A stretch of DNA of 54,346 nt from Bacteroidales bacterium (GTDB lineage Bacteria > Bacteroidota > Bacteroidia > Bacteroidales > FEN-979). Below, in pieces: positions 43,301 through 50,825 of the stretch (the first letter of the stretch is position 1; the number at the start of each line of letters is the position of its first letter). Location of the stretch: assembly GCA_014860625.1 (NCBI GenBank), contig JACZJJ010000029.1, forward strand, positions 1-54,346, written 5' to 3'. Position numbers and translations under genes: made by a program. The notes below the pieces were generated by a model that saw only the letters and a list, made by a program, of their open reading frames with translations, was not told the DNA's origin and did not search any database.

Positions 43301-44294
43301 TGACATCGAGGTTGTCAATGTTCATCGAGTTGATCGATATCTCTTTTTTGAGGATCGCTTTGTAAAGGTCCACGCCGTAAATGGAGAAATCAGGAAGATG
43401 AACCTGATAAAAACTTCCCGCTTTTGCACCGGCCAGTTTGCCTGAATTAAAGTTAGGTGTCAGGGAGAGGTTTTGCCCGAAAAGGCGTGAACCTGTCAAT
43501 GAGAAGCCCACTTCGTCAGCAGTCAGGAAGTAGAGACTGTCGGAGAGTGCATAGTTAAAGTTCCTGATCCGAAGCTCTACATCTTTCGAGTAAAAAACCC
43601 TCTCCTCTTTGTAATCGTAGGCGTTGAGGTCGAAATCACGTAAAACAGCTGAGTAGAGCCAGTCTCCCTCCATGGTCATTCCCGATTTCAGTGTCTGCTT
43701 TCCTGAAAATGATCCGTCGTTTACCCGTATGGAATCAATCCTTACCTCCTTGAAAACTTTCGACAGCAGCGGATAGAGATCCTGGTAAATGTGCTTGAAC
43801 CTTCCCCGTTTTCTTGCAGTAGAATCGGGGAAAGCGATGAAACTGATGATTGGTTTCTCCACCTCTATCATCCGCAAATGAATTGCCCTGTCGAAAAAGA
43901 TCTCTTTCAGGCTCAGGTTATTCAGCACCAGTTTTTCATAGGTCACAGAATAGAGGGTTCCTTTCGCTTTCCCCTCTTCCCTGAGCTTTTCGTAGCGCTC
44001 TTCGTTGGGAATAAGTTTGAAGCCGGTGATGGATGTCTTCCCCGACAACAGGTTGAAATGGAACTGGTTAAAGTCAATTTCGTAGACGCCATGACTCGTC
44101 TGACGAATCTTCGACTGAAGAAACGTCTTGATAAAGGTCTCTCCGAAATAGTTCATCGCGATGAAAGCCGAAATGAAGACCACTGAGATTACGATCAAAA
44201 CCATCATGAGGGCTTTGACAATATGTCTGGCAAATTGTGGTTTGTGACCGTTGGGTGTTTCGTCAGGCATGCATCTGGAGCGTAGTGAATTCAT
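40356..44294 (-). CDS. Giant AsmA-like/DUF748-type envelope protein (paralogue A)
   Basis: 1312 aa from ATG 44294; the second ATG at 44270 is a good alternative because a minus-strand TATCTTTA box (44297-44304) sits almost on the first ATG. One N-terminal helix (about 28-52) precedes a very long periplasmic part with repeated units of the type 'fDRxLRIEEIEIAHPEITL' (seen at least at LSLKEIFFDRAIHLRMIEVEK, ILKKEISINSMNIDNLDV and LNLEQVLFDRDLRIEEIEI). Such serial units are the mark of bridge-like lipid-transfer or AsmA proteins. The C-terminal third is a paralogue of the next gene (KLGYQTDRMEV, VTLDDYRDKRV, GMIFFNRMEVLARNF, LNSKEQRAFKR). Possible role: lipid traffic between membranes, linked here to division and undecaprenyl recycling genes; this is inference. 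Confidence 0.87.
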   Translation of the reverse strand: MNSLRSRCMPDETPNGHKPQFARHIVKALMMVLIVISVVFISAFIAMNYFGETFIKTFLQSKIRQTSHGVYEIDFNQFHFNLLSGKTSITGFKLIPNEERYEKLREEGKAKGTLYSVTYEKLVLNNLSLKEIFFDRAIHLRMIEVEKPIISFIAFPDSTARKRGRFKHIYQDLYPLLSKVFKEVRIDSIRVNDGSFSGKQTLKSGMTMEGDWLYSAVLRDFDLNAYDYKEERVFYSKDVELRIRNFNYALSDSLYFLTADEVGFSLTGSRLFGQNLSLTPNFNSGKLAGAKAGSFYQVHLPDFSIYGVDLYKAILKKEISINSMNIDNLDVSMFLHKQAEPVAKKQRTKVTIASLYTIIQDKLKNITIDTFLLSNASFRFYPEVNIPRPELEVDRATLELQGFYLDSVAHLDTTKILYSRDIEFDLEGFTLALQDKLHDLNAQQVIISTKRSLIDIYNTRLYPSPSTDSAYHYKSNTLYRMMFPQVKLEQINLLRMFNTRNLEFGRLAIFEPDLTIIQYRDKKVPEDSANQKETFLQKLDIGRSVVMPYMVSIEAGTIEVSNARISFKDDKEGLNEVRIDGLVDLTLTGFMIDTLTHHDRKEFLNRLELDLELRDFHYLSPDSLHRITVKELFVNSLSQELDVTDFNMLTTSRMHPGMPYPSTFAAQFKALQVHGFDHRKWIGEKWFSAGDIRIQEPEIVIRSVKRKTKSSLNESFSDIDDAVSKIEIGSIMIDKGWFDLVEEDQKSTGSVLVRNFDFQLSKFLFDLTGWDQGEKILRYDLLSLRPDSAMPILLDSIYSISFSRFLSDSYPPDIIISNLHVVPMEPGIGKSRKPVTIELSLPSFILRHLNLEQVLFDRDLRIEEIEIAHPEITLNRYSENQGMMKTKKTALSSHPELKTPFLSMEIGNVVLTDGVFHYKNGDTDSSTTLSLDGINTTIHGFSYDSTHSQKKASTLFFCDDIELETGGYSLITKDSMNTLSIAGLHLSTGHSTLAIDSFALTPNFSDSLYSRKLGYQTDRMEVVTGTIELERLDFKTLLEEKKLIAGLVYIHGVTLDDYRDKRVNFPYWKRPPMIQQAIRKLSFPVTIDTLSLTNGQVTYREQDGKEPGMIFFNRMEVLARNFTTDSLLIEGDAELVAHGSTYLMGKAKVEGEFRFPLQSPSDTFYFRGRAGMVEMPLFNPMVSKVAPVKIKSGVVDSVNIHWMRGNGTYANGLLDLYYQGLSIELLKEKKDFWNKTGTSLLQLLVNMAVPQENPGYFGIHRSGYIWNRRDEEKGFFNFFWKSLLTGLMSSEGLNSKEQRAFKRSLKREMKQR

Positions 44295-44370
44295 TGTAAA
44301 GATAAATAATTCCCTGTAATTTTCTAACTTCGCACCCCGAAACGAACTAGAATCAACTTATTACAACCAG

Positions 44371-47106
44371 ATGATGGAATATAACTTTTCGGAAGTGGAG
44401 AAGAAGTGGCAGCGCTACTGGGTGGAGCATGGCACCTTCCGAATTGAACTTGACCACTCAAAGCCTAAGTTCTACGTTCTCGACATGTTTCCCTACCCGT
44501 CGGGCGCCGGCCTTCATGTGGGTCATCCGCTGGGGTATATCGCTTCAGATATTTATGCCCGGTTTAAACGGCTGAAAGGATACAATGTGCTTCACCCGAT
44601 GGGGTATGATGCCTATGGCCTGCCTGCAGAGCAATATGCTATCCAGACCGGAACCCATCCCGCGGTTACGACAGAAAAAAACATCCTCCGCTACCGCGAA
44701 CAGATGGATAAGATAGGTTTTTCCTACGACTGGTCTCGCGAAGTAAAGACCTGTGATCCTGATTATTACAAATGGACACAATGGACCTTTATCCAGCTGT
44801 TCAACCACTGGTACAATCCCATTCTGCAAAAAGCCGAACCCATCACCAAATTGATTGCACAAATCAAAGAGACTGGCTTCGATGGCTTGACCCCGCTGCT
44901 GTGGAACGGCTGGAGTGAAAAAGAGCAGCAGGAGCTTCTTATGAACTACCGGCTGGCCTATATTTCTGATGCGATGGTGAACTGGTGCCCCGAACTGGGT
45001 ACCGTACTTGCCAATGACGAGGTGGCCAACGGATTTTCCGTAAGAGGAGGTCACCCTGTTGAACGGAAGCTGATGAAACAGTGGTTTCTACGGATCACGC
45101 CTTATGCACAGCGACTGCTTGATGGCCTGGACAGCCTGGATTGGTTTGACTCCCTGAAAGAGATTCAGCGGAACTGGATTGGAAGGTCGCAGGGAGCCGA
45201 TATCCTTTTCCCCGTCAAGGGTCATGACGATCAGCTGGAGATCTTCACAACCCGTCCGGATACCATCTTCGGTTCTACCTATATGGTTCTGGCGCCGGAG
45301 CATGAACTGGTGGAAAAGATCACGACGTCCGACCGAAGAGAGGCCGTGAAGGGCTATACCGAGACAGCAAAAAACCGTTCGGAGCGTGAGCGGATGACAG
45401 ATGTGAAAAAAATTACCGGGGAGTTTACGGGAGCATACTGTCTCAACCCTTTCAATCAGCAGCCAATTCCCATCTGGGTAGCGGAATATGTGCTGGCAGG
45501 ATATGGCACGGGAGCTATCATGGCGGTACCTGCTCATGACCAGCGCGACTATGAATTTGCCAAACATTTTGGCCTTCCTATCAAAGAGGTCGTTTCCGGT
45601 GGCGATATCTCAGAATGCTCTTTCGATGCCAAAGAGGGCATCCTGGTCAATTCCGGTTTCATCAGCGGGATGGAAGTAAAGGAGGCGATCCAGGCTGTGA
45701 TTGACCGCATTGAGGAGATGGGTATTGGGAAAGGAACGATCAACTACCGCCTCCGCGATGCCATTTTCAGCCGTCAGAGATACTGGGGAGAACCTATTCC
45801 GATCTATTACAAAGATGGCATTCCATACCCGCTTCCCGAATCGGAGCTCCCTTTACGCCTTCCGGTAATAGATAAATTTCTGCCTACCGAATCCGGCGAC
45901 CCGCCGCTTGCCCGCGCCAGCAACTGGAAAACAAAAGAGGGTTATCCACTCGAAACTACTACCATGCCAGGATTTGCCGGTTCCAGCGGGTACTACCTGC
46001 GCTATATGGATCCGGGCAACCATGAGCGCTATTTTTCGAAGGAAGCCGCCGGATACTGGCAAAATGTCGACCTCTATATCGGTGGAGATGAGCACGCTAC
46101 AGGCCACCTCATCTATTCCCGTTTCTGGAACAAATTTCTATTTGATATCGGACTTACCCTCAATGAGGAGCCCTATAAAAAGCTGATCAACCAGGGGAAA
46201 ATCCAGGGTCGCTCCAGCCTGGTTTACCGGGAACAGGGAAGCAATAAATTCATCTCCCACGGACTGATTTCATCGTATGAGGTGGTGCCGATGCATGTGG
46301 ATCTGGAATTGGTCGAAAATGATATCCTCGATCTTGCTGCGTTCCGGAAATGGAGGCCTGACCTGGGAAAAGCGGAGTTTATCCTGGAAGATGGAAAGTA
46401 CCACTGCGGTCATGCTGTTGAAAAGATGTCGAAGTCGCTTTACAACGTCGTGAACCCCGATCAGATCATCGAAGAGTACGGTGCCGATACACTGCGCCTC
46501 TATGAGATGTTCCTCGGGCCTCTCGAACAATCAAAACCATGGGACACCCACGGCATCGAAGGCGTATTCAGGTTTATCCGGAAAGTGTGGCGGCTGTATC
46601 ATGACCAAAACGGACAATTCCGCGTTTCGGAAGAGCCTCCCTCCGTGGAAGAACTCCGGGTCTTGCACAGGACAATCAAAAAAGTGCAGGATGACATCGA
46701 ACGGTTTTCGTTCAACACCGCCGTCAGCACCTTCATGATCTGCGTGAACGAACTTTCGGATTTGAAATGCCACAAGAGGGCCATCCTGACCGATCTGGCC
46801 ATTCTGTTGTCGCCCTACGCACCACATCTGGCTGAAGAGCTCTGGGAACAGTTGGGTCATGCCGAAAGCATCACCAAAGCATCATTCCCCGAATACATGG
46901 AAGAATATCTGGTAGAAAATACGTTTGAGTATCCCATTTCGTTTAATGGTAAGATGCGTTTCAAATTAACGCTGCCTCTAAATCTCAACCCTTCAGAGAT
47001 CGAACAGGCAGTTTTGCAGGCAACCGAATCAGAAAAATGGCTTCAGGGAAATCCACCGAAAAAAGTGATCGTTGTCCCGGGAAAAATCGTGAATGTGGTT
47101 ATTTAA
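44371..47106 (+). CDS. leuS: Leucyl-tRNA synthetase
   Basis: 911 aa class I synthetase. HIGH-type motif [10 protein letters not shown] (near 46-55), an editing insert (CP1, about 230-440, with [13 protein letters not shown] and [19 protein letters not shown]), and the KMSKS signature [12 protein letters not shown] (near 683-694) followed by the anticodon-binding helical part. Charges tRNA-Leu with leucine and edits misactivated amino acids. Length is normal for Bacteroidota. Divergent from the AsmA-like operon with a 76-base gap. Its last 70 bases overlap the putative start of the DUF3108 gene, and a heptamer array begins 8 bases after its stop. Confidence 0.96.
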   Translation: MMEYNFSEVEKKWQRYWVEHGTFRIELDHSKPKFYVLDMFPYPSGAGLHVGHPLGYIASDIYARFKRLKGYNVLHPMGYDAYGLPAEQYAIQTGTHPAVTTEKNILRYREQMDKIGFSYDWSREVKTCDPDYYKWTQWTFIQLFNHWYNPILQKAEPITKLIAQIKETGFDGLTPLLWNGWSEKEQQELLMNYRLAYISDAMVNWCPELGTVLANDEVANGFSVRGGHPVERKLMKQWFLRITPYAQRLLDGLDSLDWFDSLKEIQRNWIGRSQGADILFPVKGHDDQLEIFTTRPDTIFGSTYMVLAPEHELVEKITTSDRREAVKGYTETAKNRSERERMTDVKKITGEFTGAYCLNPFNQQPIPIWVAEYVLAGYGTGAIMAVPAHDQRDYEFAKHFGLPIKEVVSGGDISECSFDAKEGILVNSGFISGMEVKEAIQAVIDRIEEMGIGKGTINYRLRDAIFSRQRYWGEPIPIYYKDGIPYPLPESELPLRLPVIDKFLPTESGDPPLARASNWKTKEGYPLETTTMPGFAGSSGYYLRYMDPGNHERYFSKEAAGYWQNVDLYIGGDEHATGHLIYSRFWNKFLFDIGLTLNEEPYKKLINQGKIQGRSSLVYREQGSNKFISHGLISSYEVVPMHVDLELVENDILDLAAFRKWRPDLGKAEFILEDGKYHCGHAVEKMSKSLYNVVNPDQIIEEYGADTLRLYEMFLGPLEQSKPWDTHGIEGVFRFIRKVWRLYHDQNGQFRVSEEPPSVEELRVLHRTIKKVQDDIERFSFNTAVSTFMICVNELSDLKCHKRAILTDLAILLSPYAPHLAEELWEQLGHAESITKASFPEYMEEYLVENTFEYPISFNGKMRFKLTLPLNLNPSEIEQAVLQATESEKWLQGNPPKKVIVVPGKIVNVVI

Positions 47107-47921
47107 TTCTGATATTCCTCATTCTCCATTCCCCGTTCCTCATTTCCCAGGAGATGGTTCCTGTTAAAAATGAGGCGTTTACCCACGGCGAATACCTTGA
47201 ATACAGTGTTTATTACGACTCGTATATTACCGGTAAGGTGACGGCAGGCGTAGCAATAGCTGAGGTGAAGTTCGAAAGCCAGGAGGTAAATGGCCGGCAA
47301 ACCTACCATCTGGTAGGAACAGGAAAAACCAAAGGCGCTTTCAGTCTCTTTTTCAAGGTCAACGACCGGTTTGAGAGCTTTTTAGACCGCGAGTTGCTGA
47401 TTCCGTGGAAATTTATCCGGCATACCAAAGAGGGGGATTACGCGTATGACGACGAGGTGAAGTTCAACCAGTTTACCGGAACCTACTCCAGTACCCGGAA
47501 AAACCGAGCGATGCCAAAAGGGACGCAAGACCTGATCTCCTCCCTTTACGTAGCCCGCACATACGATATGTCGAATGCTCAACCCGGCGACGATTTTCCC
47601 ATTACATTCCTGCTGGATGACTCCATCTATGTTTCGGTCATCCGCTATATGGGCAAGGAGGATGTAAATCTCGAACTGGGAACTTTCCGTTGCATCAAGT
47701 TTCAGCCACTTGTTGTGACCGGCAACATATTCTCCCAACCCTATCCAATGGACATCTGGATTACCGACGACAAAAACCACATCCCTTTGCTGATCAAATC
47801 TGCCGTGATCATCGGTTCTGTAAAACTTGAACTGACAGAATACAAAGGGCTGGCAAACCCCCTCACCTCCATGATTGCCCCTCCGGAAACGGAACAACGC
47901 CGGAAACGGAAAGACCAGTAG
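47037..47921 (+). CDS. DUF3108-family secreted protein with signal peptide written in a heptamer array
   Basis: 294 aa from ATG 47037, which lies inside leuS. The mature part (from about residue 40: [77 protein letters not shown]) fits DUF3108, beta-sandwich periplasmic proteins of unknown function common in Bacteroidota. The hydrophobic signal core [15 protein letters not shown] is encoded by bases 47101-47147, largely a 7-bp tandem array (ATTCCTC-type units at 47114-47148). No normal start codon sits directly ahead of this core; the nearest ATG in frame is 47037, giving a 22-residue charged leader. An alternative at 47154 lacks any signal peptide. The real start is uncertain. Confidence 0.7.
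   Translation: MASGKSTEKSDRCPGKNRECGYLILIFLILHSPFLISQEMVPVKNEAFTHGEYLEYSVYYDSYITGKVTAGVAIAEVKFESQEVNGRQTYHLVGTGKTKGAFSLFFKVNDRFESFLDRELLIPWKFIRHTKEGDYAYDDEVKFNQFTGTYSSTRKNRAMPKGTQDLISSLYVARTYDMSNAQPGDDFPITFLLDDSIYVSVIRYMGKEDVNLELGTFRCIKFQPLVVTGNIFSQPYPMDIWITDDKNHIPLLIKSAVIIGSVKLELTEYKGLANPLTSMIAPPETEQRRKRKDQ
47114..47148. repeat. Heptamer array 1 (ATTCCTC-type)
   Basis: Five consecutive 7-bp units: attcctc, attctcc, attcccc, gttcctc, atttccc. It starts 8 bases after the leuS stop codon (47104-47106) and encodes most of the signal-peptide core of the DUF3108 protein in its current frame. Confidence 0.75.
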
Positions 47922-47987
47922 GCCAGGCAACCTGATTTATGGAATTTCATTTAATGTTGTATCTTTATTGATTCCAAATAAAAAATT

Positions 47988-48122
47988 ATGCGCAAGACTC
48001 TTTTGATTTTCGTTGTTGGTTGTCTGTTATCTGTTGTCTGTTGGGCATCGTCTGTTGGCAGTCAGCAGTTGGCAGTTGGCAGTTCAATTCCGGGTTTCAG
48101 GGTCTTGCAGAGATTGTTTTGA
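47988..48122 (+). CDS. Doubtful 44-codon ORF: signal peptide run into a heptamer array
   Basis: Starting at ATG 47988, the frame reads MRKTLLIFVVGCLLSVVCWA, a good signal peptide, then enters the 7-bp array (48020-48082) and stops at 48120-48122. The upstream TATCTTTA-like box (near 47960) hints at a real promoter. It overlaps the convergent MORN gene end. Most likely a truncated or repeat-overrun gene remnant, or chance. No homology is recognised. Confidence 0.25.
   Translation: MRKTLLIFVVGCLLSVVCWASSVGSQQLAVGSSIPGFRVLQRLF
48013..48082. repeat. Heptamer array 2 (TTGTCTG/TTGGCAG-type)
   Basis: Nine clear 7-bp units from 48020 (ttgtctg, ttatctg, ttgtctg, ttgggca, tcgtctg, ttggcag, tcagcag, ttggcag, ttggcag), with a tenth degenerate unit before. 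It ends one base before the stop of the MORN-repeat lipoprotein gene (48084) and fills the convergent gap between two genes. Confidence 0.8.
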
Positions 48123-48539
48123 ATAATCGACTTCTTTGATCAGGTTTCCGGCCTGGTCGTAAAACTTCCAGATGCCAACCCGTTCGTTATCTTTGTACCA
48201 GGCCTCGTAGCGGAGTTTGCCGTTTTCGAAATAGGTCAGCCGCTTGCCTTCATTCTTTCCCTTATTGTAGGACCCTTCACTCCACACATTTCCATTTTCG
48301 TAGTAGTAGATCCAGTATCCGTCGCGCGCTCCGTCTTTGTAAGGGCCTGTCATCTCTATCTGCCCGTTGGTATAGTAGAAGGTCTCTTTCAGCAATATCT
48401 GCTTCTCTCCCGTCCCCCTGTATTCGCATTCGCGCCTGGGGGATCCGTCGGGGTAGCTCTCTTCGACCACTTTATGTTTCGGCGAACAGGAGATCAGTAA
48501 CGTGAGTATAAAAAGAGGCACTACGCTATTCTTGAGCAT
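48084..48539 (-). CDS. MORN-repeat lipoprotein
   Basis: About 151 aa from ATG 48539, chosen because it gives a clean lipoprotein signal peptide (MLKNSVVPLFILTLLISC with the lipobox Cys at 18). A longer frame reaches ATG 48578 and 48617, overlapping the dihydroorotase end. The mature part has MORN-like repeats: YYTNGQIEMTGPYKDGARDG, YENGNVWSEGSYNKGKNEG, YFENGKLRYEAWYKDNERVG and FYDQAGNLIKEVDY. MORN repeats bind membranes or other proteins. Databases often name such proteins 'YwqK-type antitoxin', but no toxin gene is present, so I do not adopt that. Lipid-anchored in the envelope. Confidence 0.82.
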   Translation of the reverse strand: MLKNSVVPLFILTLLISCSPKHKVVEESYPDGSPRRECEYRGTGEKQILLKETFYYTNGQIEMTGPYKDGARDGYWIYYYENGNVWSEGSYNKGKNEGKRLTYFENGKLRYEAWYKDNERVGIWKFYDQAGNLIKEVDYSKQSLQDPETRN

Positions 48540-48570
48540 ACCTCGGCAATCGTGCACAAATAATCGTAAC

Positions 48571-49830
48571 CTATTCATAATGAAATGATAATCGTTGCCC
48601 TTTGTGTGTTTCATCAATTATTCCCTGATGCCATGCCAGGTGACCATTCACCCAGGTAGATAGAACCGACGACCGGAAGGTATCGCCCTCAAACGGTGAC
48701 CAGCCGCACTTGTAAAGAATATTGTCGGGCGTTACCGTCCAGGGAGCCTGTAAGTCGACAAGCACCAGATCGGCAAAATAGCCTTCCCTGATATATCCTC
48801 TTTTTTCGATACGGAAGAGTTCAGCCGGGTTATGCGCCATTTTCTGCACCACCATCTCCAGCGGTATTTTTCCCTGAAGATGCATCTCCAACATAGCAAC
48901 CAGGCTATGCTGGATCAGGGGTCCGCCTGAGGGGGAGGAAAAATAGGGATTGGCCTTCTCTTCCAGAAGATGCGGAGCATGGTCTGTGGCAATCAGATCA
49001 ATCGAGCCGTTCAGCACCCCGTCCAGCAGCGCCTGTTGATCCTCTTTCGTTTTGATGGCCGGGTTCCATTTTATCCGGGCACCCAGCCTTGCGTAATCCG
49101 TATCGTTAAACCAGAGATGATGCACACATACCTCTCCGGTGATTTTTTTCTCACGTAGCGGCATCTCTTTATCCAGTAGAGAAACCTCCAGGGCTGTAGA
49201 GAGGTGCAGGATATGAAGCCTGGAGCCGAACTCCCTGGCCAGTGCAACGGCTCGCTCGGAAGATCGATAGCAGGCTTCGGCCGACCGGATAAGAGGATGA
49301 GCCTCCATGGGAACGTTCTCACCGTACTGATCCCTGAAGGAACGGATATTTGCCTGGATGATCGCCTCATCTTCCGAGTGGATGGCAATCAATACCGGGC
49401 TTTGAGAGAAGATCCCTTCGAGTGCTTTCCGTTGGTCAACCAGCATGTTTCCCGTTGATGCCCCCAGAAATACCTTCACGCCACAAACCTTTCGCGGATC
49501 AATCTTCCTGACTTCCTCCAGATTATCGTTGGTGGCACCCAGGAAAAAGGTGTAATTCGCCAGCGATTTTTGTGCGGCAATTTCAAACTTCTCCTCCAGC
49601 AATTTGTGGGTAATGGTCTTCGGATTGGTGTTGGGCATATCCATGAAGGATGTCACACCCCCGGCAACGGCCGCCCGGCTCTCGGAATAGATATCCCCTT
49701 TAGCCGTTAGCCCAGGATCACGAAAATGGACCTGATCGTCGATGATGCCGGGGAGCAGGAATTTTCCGGTGGCGTCAAGAATCTGGATCTGGGATCCGGG
49801 ATCCGGGATCCGGGATCCGGAATACTGCAT
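48571..49830 (-). CDS. pyrC: Dihydroorotase, catalytic part (N-terminus out of frame upstream)
   Basis: 419 aa in the frame from a weak start inside repeats (49830). The metal and substrate motifs are intact: PGIIDDQVHFRDPGL (His-x-His-like metal site), GVKVFLGASTGNML, AIHSEDEAII, LHILHLSTA, DLIATDHAPH and the closing ADLVLVDLQAPWTV. This matches class I dihydroorotases of Bacteroidota, which close carbamoyl-aspartate to dihydroorotate in pyrimidine synthesis. The N-terminal ~38 codons normal for the family (MKGVLIQNATIVNEGKRFIG) are found just upstream but in a different frame, separated by two 7-bp arrays. If only this frame is made, the protein lacks the first beta-strands. Neighbours (GT2 before, MORN lipoprotein after) fit the common gene order. 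Confidence 0.85.
   Translation of the reverse strand: MQYSGSRIPDPGSQIQILDATGKFLLPGIIDDQVHFRDPGLTAKGDIYSESRAAVAGGVTSFMDMPNTNPKTITHKLLEEKFEIAAQKSLANYTFFLGATNDNLEEVRKIDPRKVCGVKVFLGASTGNMLVDQRKALEGIFSQSPVLIAIHSEDEAIIQANIRSFRDQYGENVPMEAHPLIRSAEACYRSSERAVALAREFGSRLHILHLSTALEVSLLDKEMPLREKKITGEVCVHHLWFNDTDYARLGARIKWNPAIKTKEDQQALLDGVLNGSIDLIATDHAPHLLEEKANPYFSSPSGGPLIQHSLVAMLEMHLQGKIPLEMVVQKMAHNPAELFRIEKRGYIREGYFADLVLVDLQAPWTVTPDNILYKCGWSPFEGDTFRSSVLSTWVNGHLAWHQGIIDETHKGQRLSFHYE
49791..49818. repeat. Heptamer array 3 (GGGATCC x4) inside pyrC
   Basis: Four perfect tandem copies of gggatcc (with a partial copy gg after and a decayed one before). It is palindromic at its core (ggatcc). It lies in the coding frame of the dihydroorotase; a change of one unit shifts the frame by one base. 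Confidence 0.9.
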
Positions 49831-49831
49831 C

Positions 49832-49894
49832 CCTGTGCCCTGTGCCCTGTGCTCTCTGCCCTGTGCTCTCTGCCCTGTGCCCTGTGCCCTGTGC
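49832..49894. repeat. Heptamer array 4 (CCTGTGC-type, 9 units) inside pyrC
   Basis: Nine 7-bp units: three cctgtgc, tctctgc, cctgtgc, tctctgc, three cctgtgc (63 bp). The seven exact copies and the 3-1-1-1-3 symmetric layout suggest recent growth by slippage. It separates the true N-terminal codons of dihydroorotase from the rest. Confidence 0.9.
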
Positions 49895-50012
49895 TCTGCG
49901 CTCTTCAGAGGGGGTCACTTTAACAATGCGCTCTCCCTCAACAAGCACATCCCCAATGAAACGTTTGCCTTCATTGACGATGGTCGCGTTTTGAATCAGA
50001 ACACCTTTCATA

Positions 50013-50753
50013 TTATTCTTTTACCCGCTTGTATTTGCCCATGATACTCCTCCACCTGAGCTTGATCACACCGAGGATGGCCTCCTTGAAAATACCCTTG
50101 CTCATTTTGGATGTTCCAAGAGTTCGGTCAGTAAAGATGATCGGGATCTCAATGATGTTGAATCCAAGCTTCCAGGCAGTGAATTTCATCTCTATCTGGA
50201 ATGCATAGCCCATGAGCCTGATCTTGTCGAGGTTGATGGCTTTCAGCACTTCGCTTCGGTAACACTTGAATCCCGCTGTGGTGTCGCGAACCTTCATCCG
50301 GGTAATCAGACGAACGTAACTGGAGGCATAATACGACATCAGAACGCGCCCGATGGGCCAGTTTACTACGTTTACGCCTGTGATATAGCGTGACCCGATG
50401 ACCAGGTCCCCACCGCTATTCTTCGCTGTATCGTAAAGCCGTAACAGGTCGTCGGGGTTGTGGGAGAAGTCGGCATCCATCTCAAAGATGAAGTCATATC
50501 CTCTTTTAAGGGCCCATTTGAAGCCATGAATGTAAGCCGTTCCAAGTCCCAGTTTGCCCTTACGCTCCTCAATAAAGAGACGTTCGGGGAATTCCTCCAT
50601 CAGTTTCCTGACGATCCCGGCCGTTCCGTCGGGAGAGTTATCTTCAACGATCAGGATATTAAAATCCTTCTCAAGGGAAACAACCTTGCGGATGATCCGC
50701 TCGATATTCTCCTTTTCGTTGTAGGTGGGAATGATGACTAGACTGTCGGTCAC
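50013..50753 (-). CDS. Polyprenol-phosphate mannosyltransferase-like GT2 glycosyltransferase
   Basis: 246 aa. GT-A fold features: VIIPTYNEKENI at the start, IVEDNSPDGT, the metal-binding MDADFSHNP and the conserved KMRVRDTTAGFKCYRSEVL-type region and FTDRTLGTSKMS. This is the dolichol-phosphate mannose synthase (DPM1) group, which uses GDP- or UDP-sugars to load polyprenyl phosphate. No C-terminal helices are seen, so it is a DPM1-type catalytic subunit that acts at the membrane face. It lies upstream of dihydroorotase in the common Bacteroidota order. The actual sugar is not determinable. Confidence 0.9.
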   Translation of the reverse strand: MTDSLVIIPTYNEKENIERIIRKVVSLEKDFNILIVEDNSPDGTAGIVRKLMEEFPERLFIEERKGKLGLGTAYIHGFKWALKRGYDFIFEMDADFSHNPDDLLRLYDTAKNSGGDLVIGSRYITGVNVVNWPIGRVLMSYYASSYVRLITRMKVRDTTAGFKCYRSEVLKAINLDKIRLMGYAFQIEMKFTAWKLGFNIIEIPIIFTDRTLGTSKMSKGIFKEAILGVIKLRWRSIMGKYKRVKE

Positions 50754-50825
50754 GGGTTCTTCTTTCGTTTAGGGTGTTTTAATTAACGCAGAGGGGTTCT
50801 CTCTATTGTCCTGATTTGTTATTTG

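Larger units (their letters stand above)
49775..50011 (-). pseudogene. pyrC: Dihydroorotase N-terminal fragment, frame-broken by heptamer arrays
   Basis: From ATG 50011 (2 bases after the GT2 stop), 78 codons: the first ~36 (MKGVLIQNATIVNEGKRFIG, DVLVEGERIVKVTPSE) are the genuine N-terminus of dihydroorotase. The frame then passes through the CCTGTGC-type array (translated as RAQGTGHRAESTGQ) and the GGGATCC array (RIPDPGSRIPDPDS) and stops. The catalytic frame (49830 onward) is offset by 181 bases, 1 mod 3. Loss of one 7-bp unit, or gain of two, would join the two halves into a single ~477-aa protein. As sequenced, the gene is 'off' or uses an internal start. Confidence 0.75.

Noticed and set aside
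48084-48617. YwqK-type antitoxin of a toxin-antitoxin pair
   Set aside because: The MORN-repeat lipoprotein has no toxin neighbour and a lipoprotein signal, so the database-style name is not supported.
47114-49894. CRISPR array
   Set aside because: Units are 7 bp and directly joined with no spacers or cas genes.
49742-50044. Plus-strand Cys/Leu-rich ORFs (CALCPVL repeats)
   Set aside because: They are translations of the CCTGTGC heptamer array on the opposite strand, with no start context or coding character.
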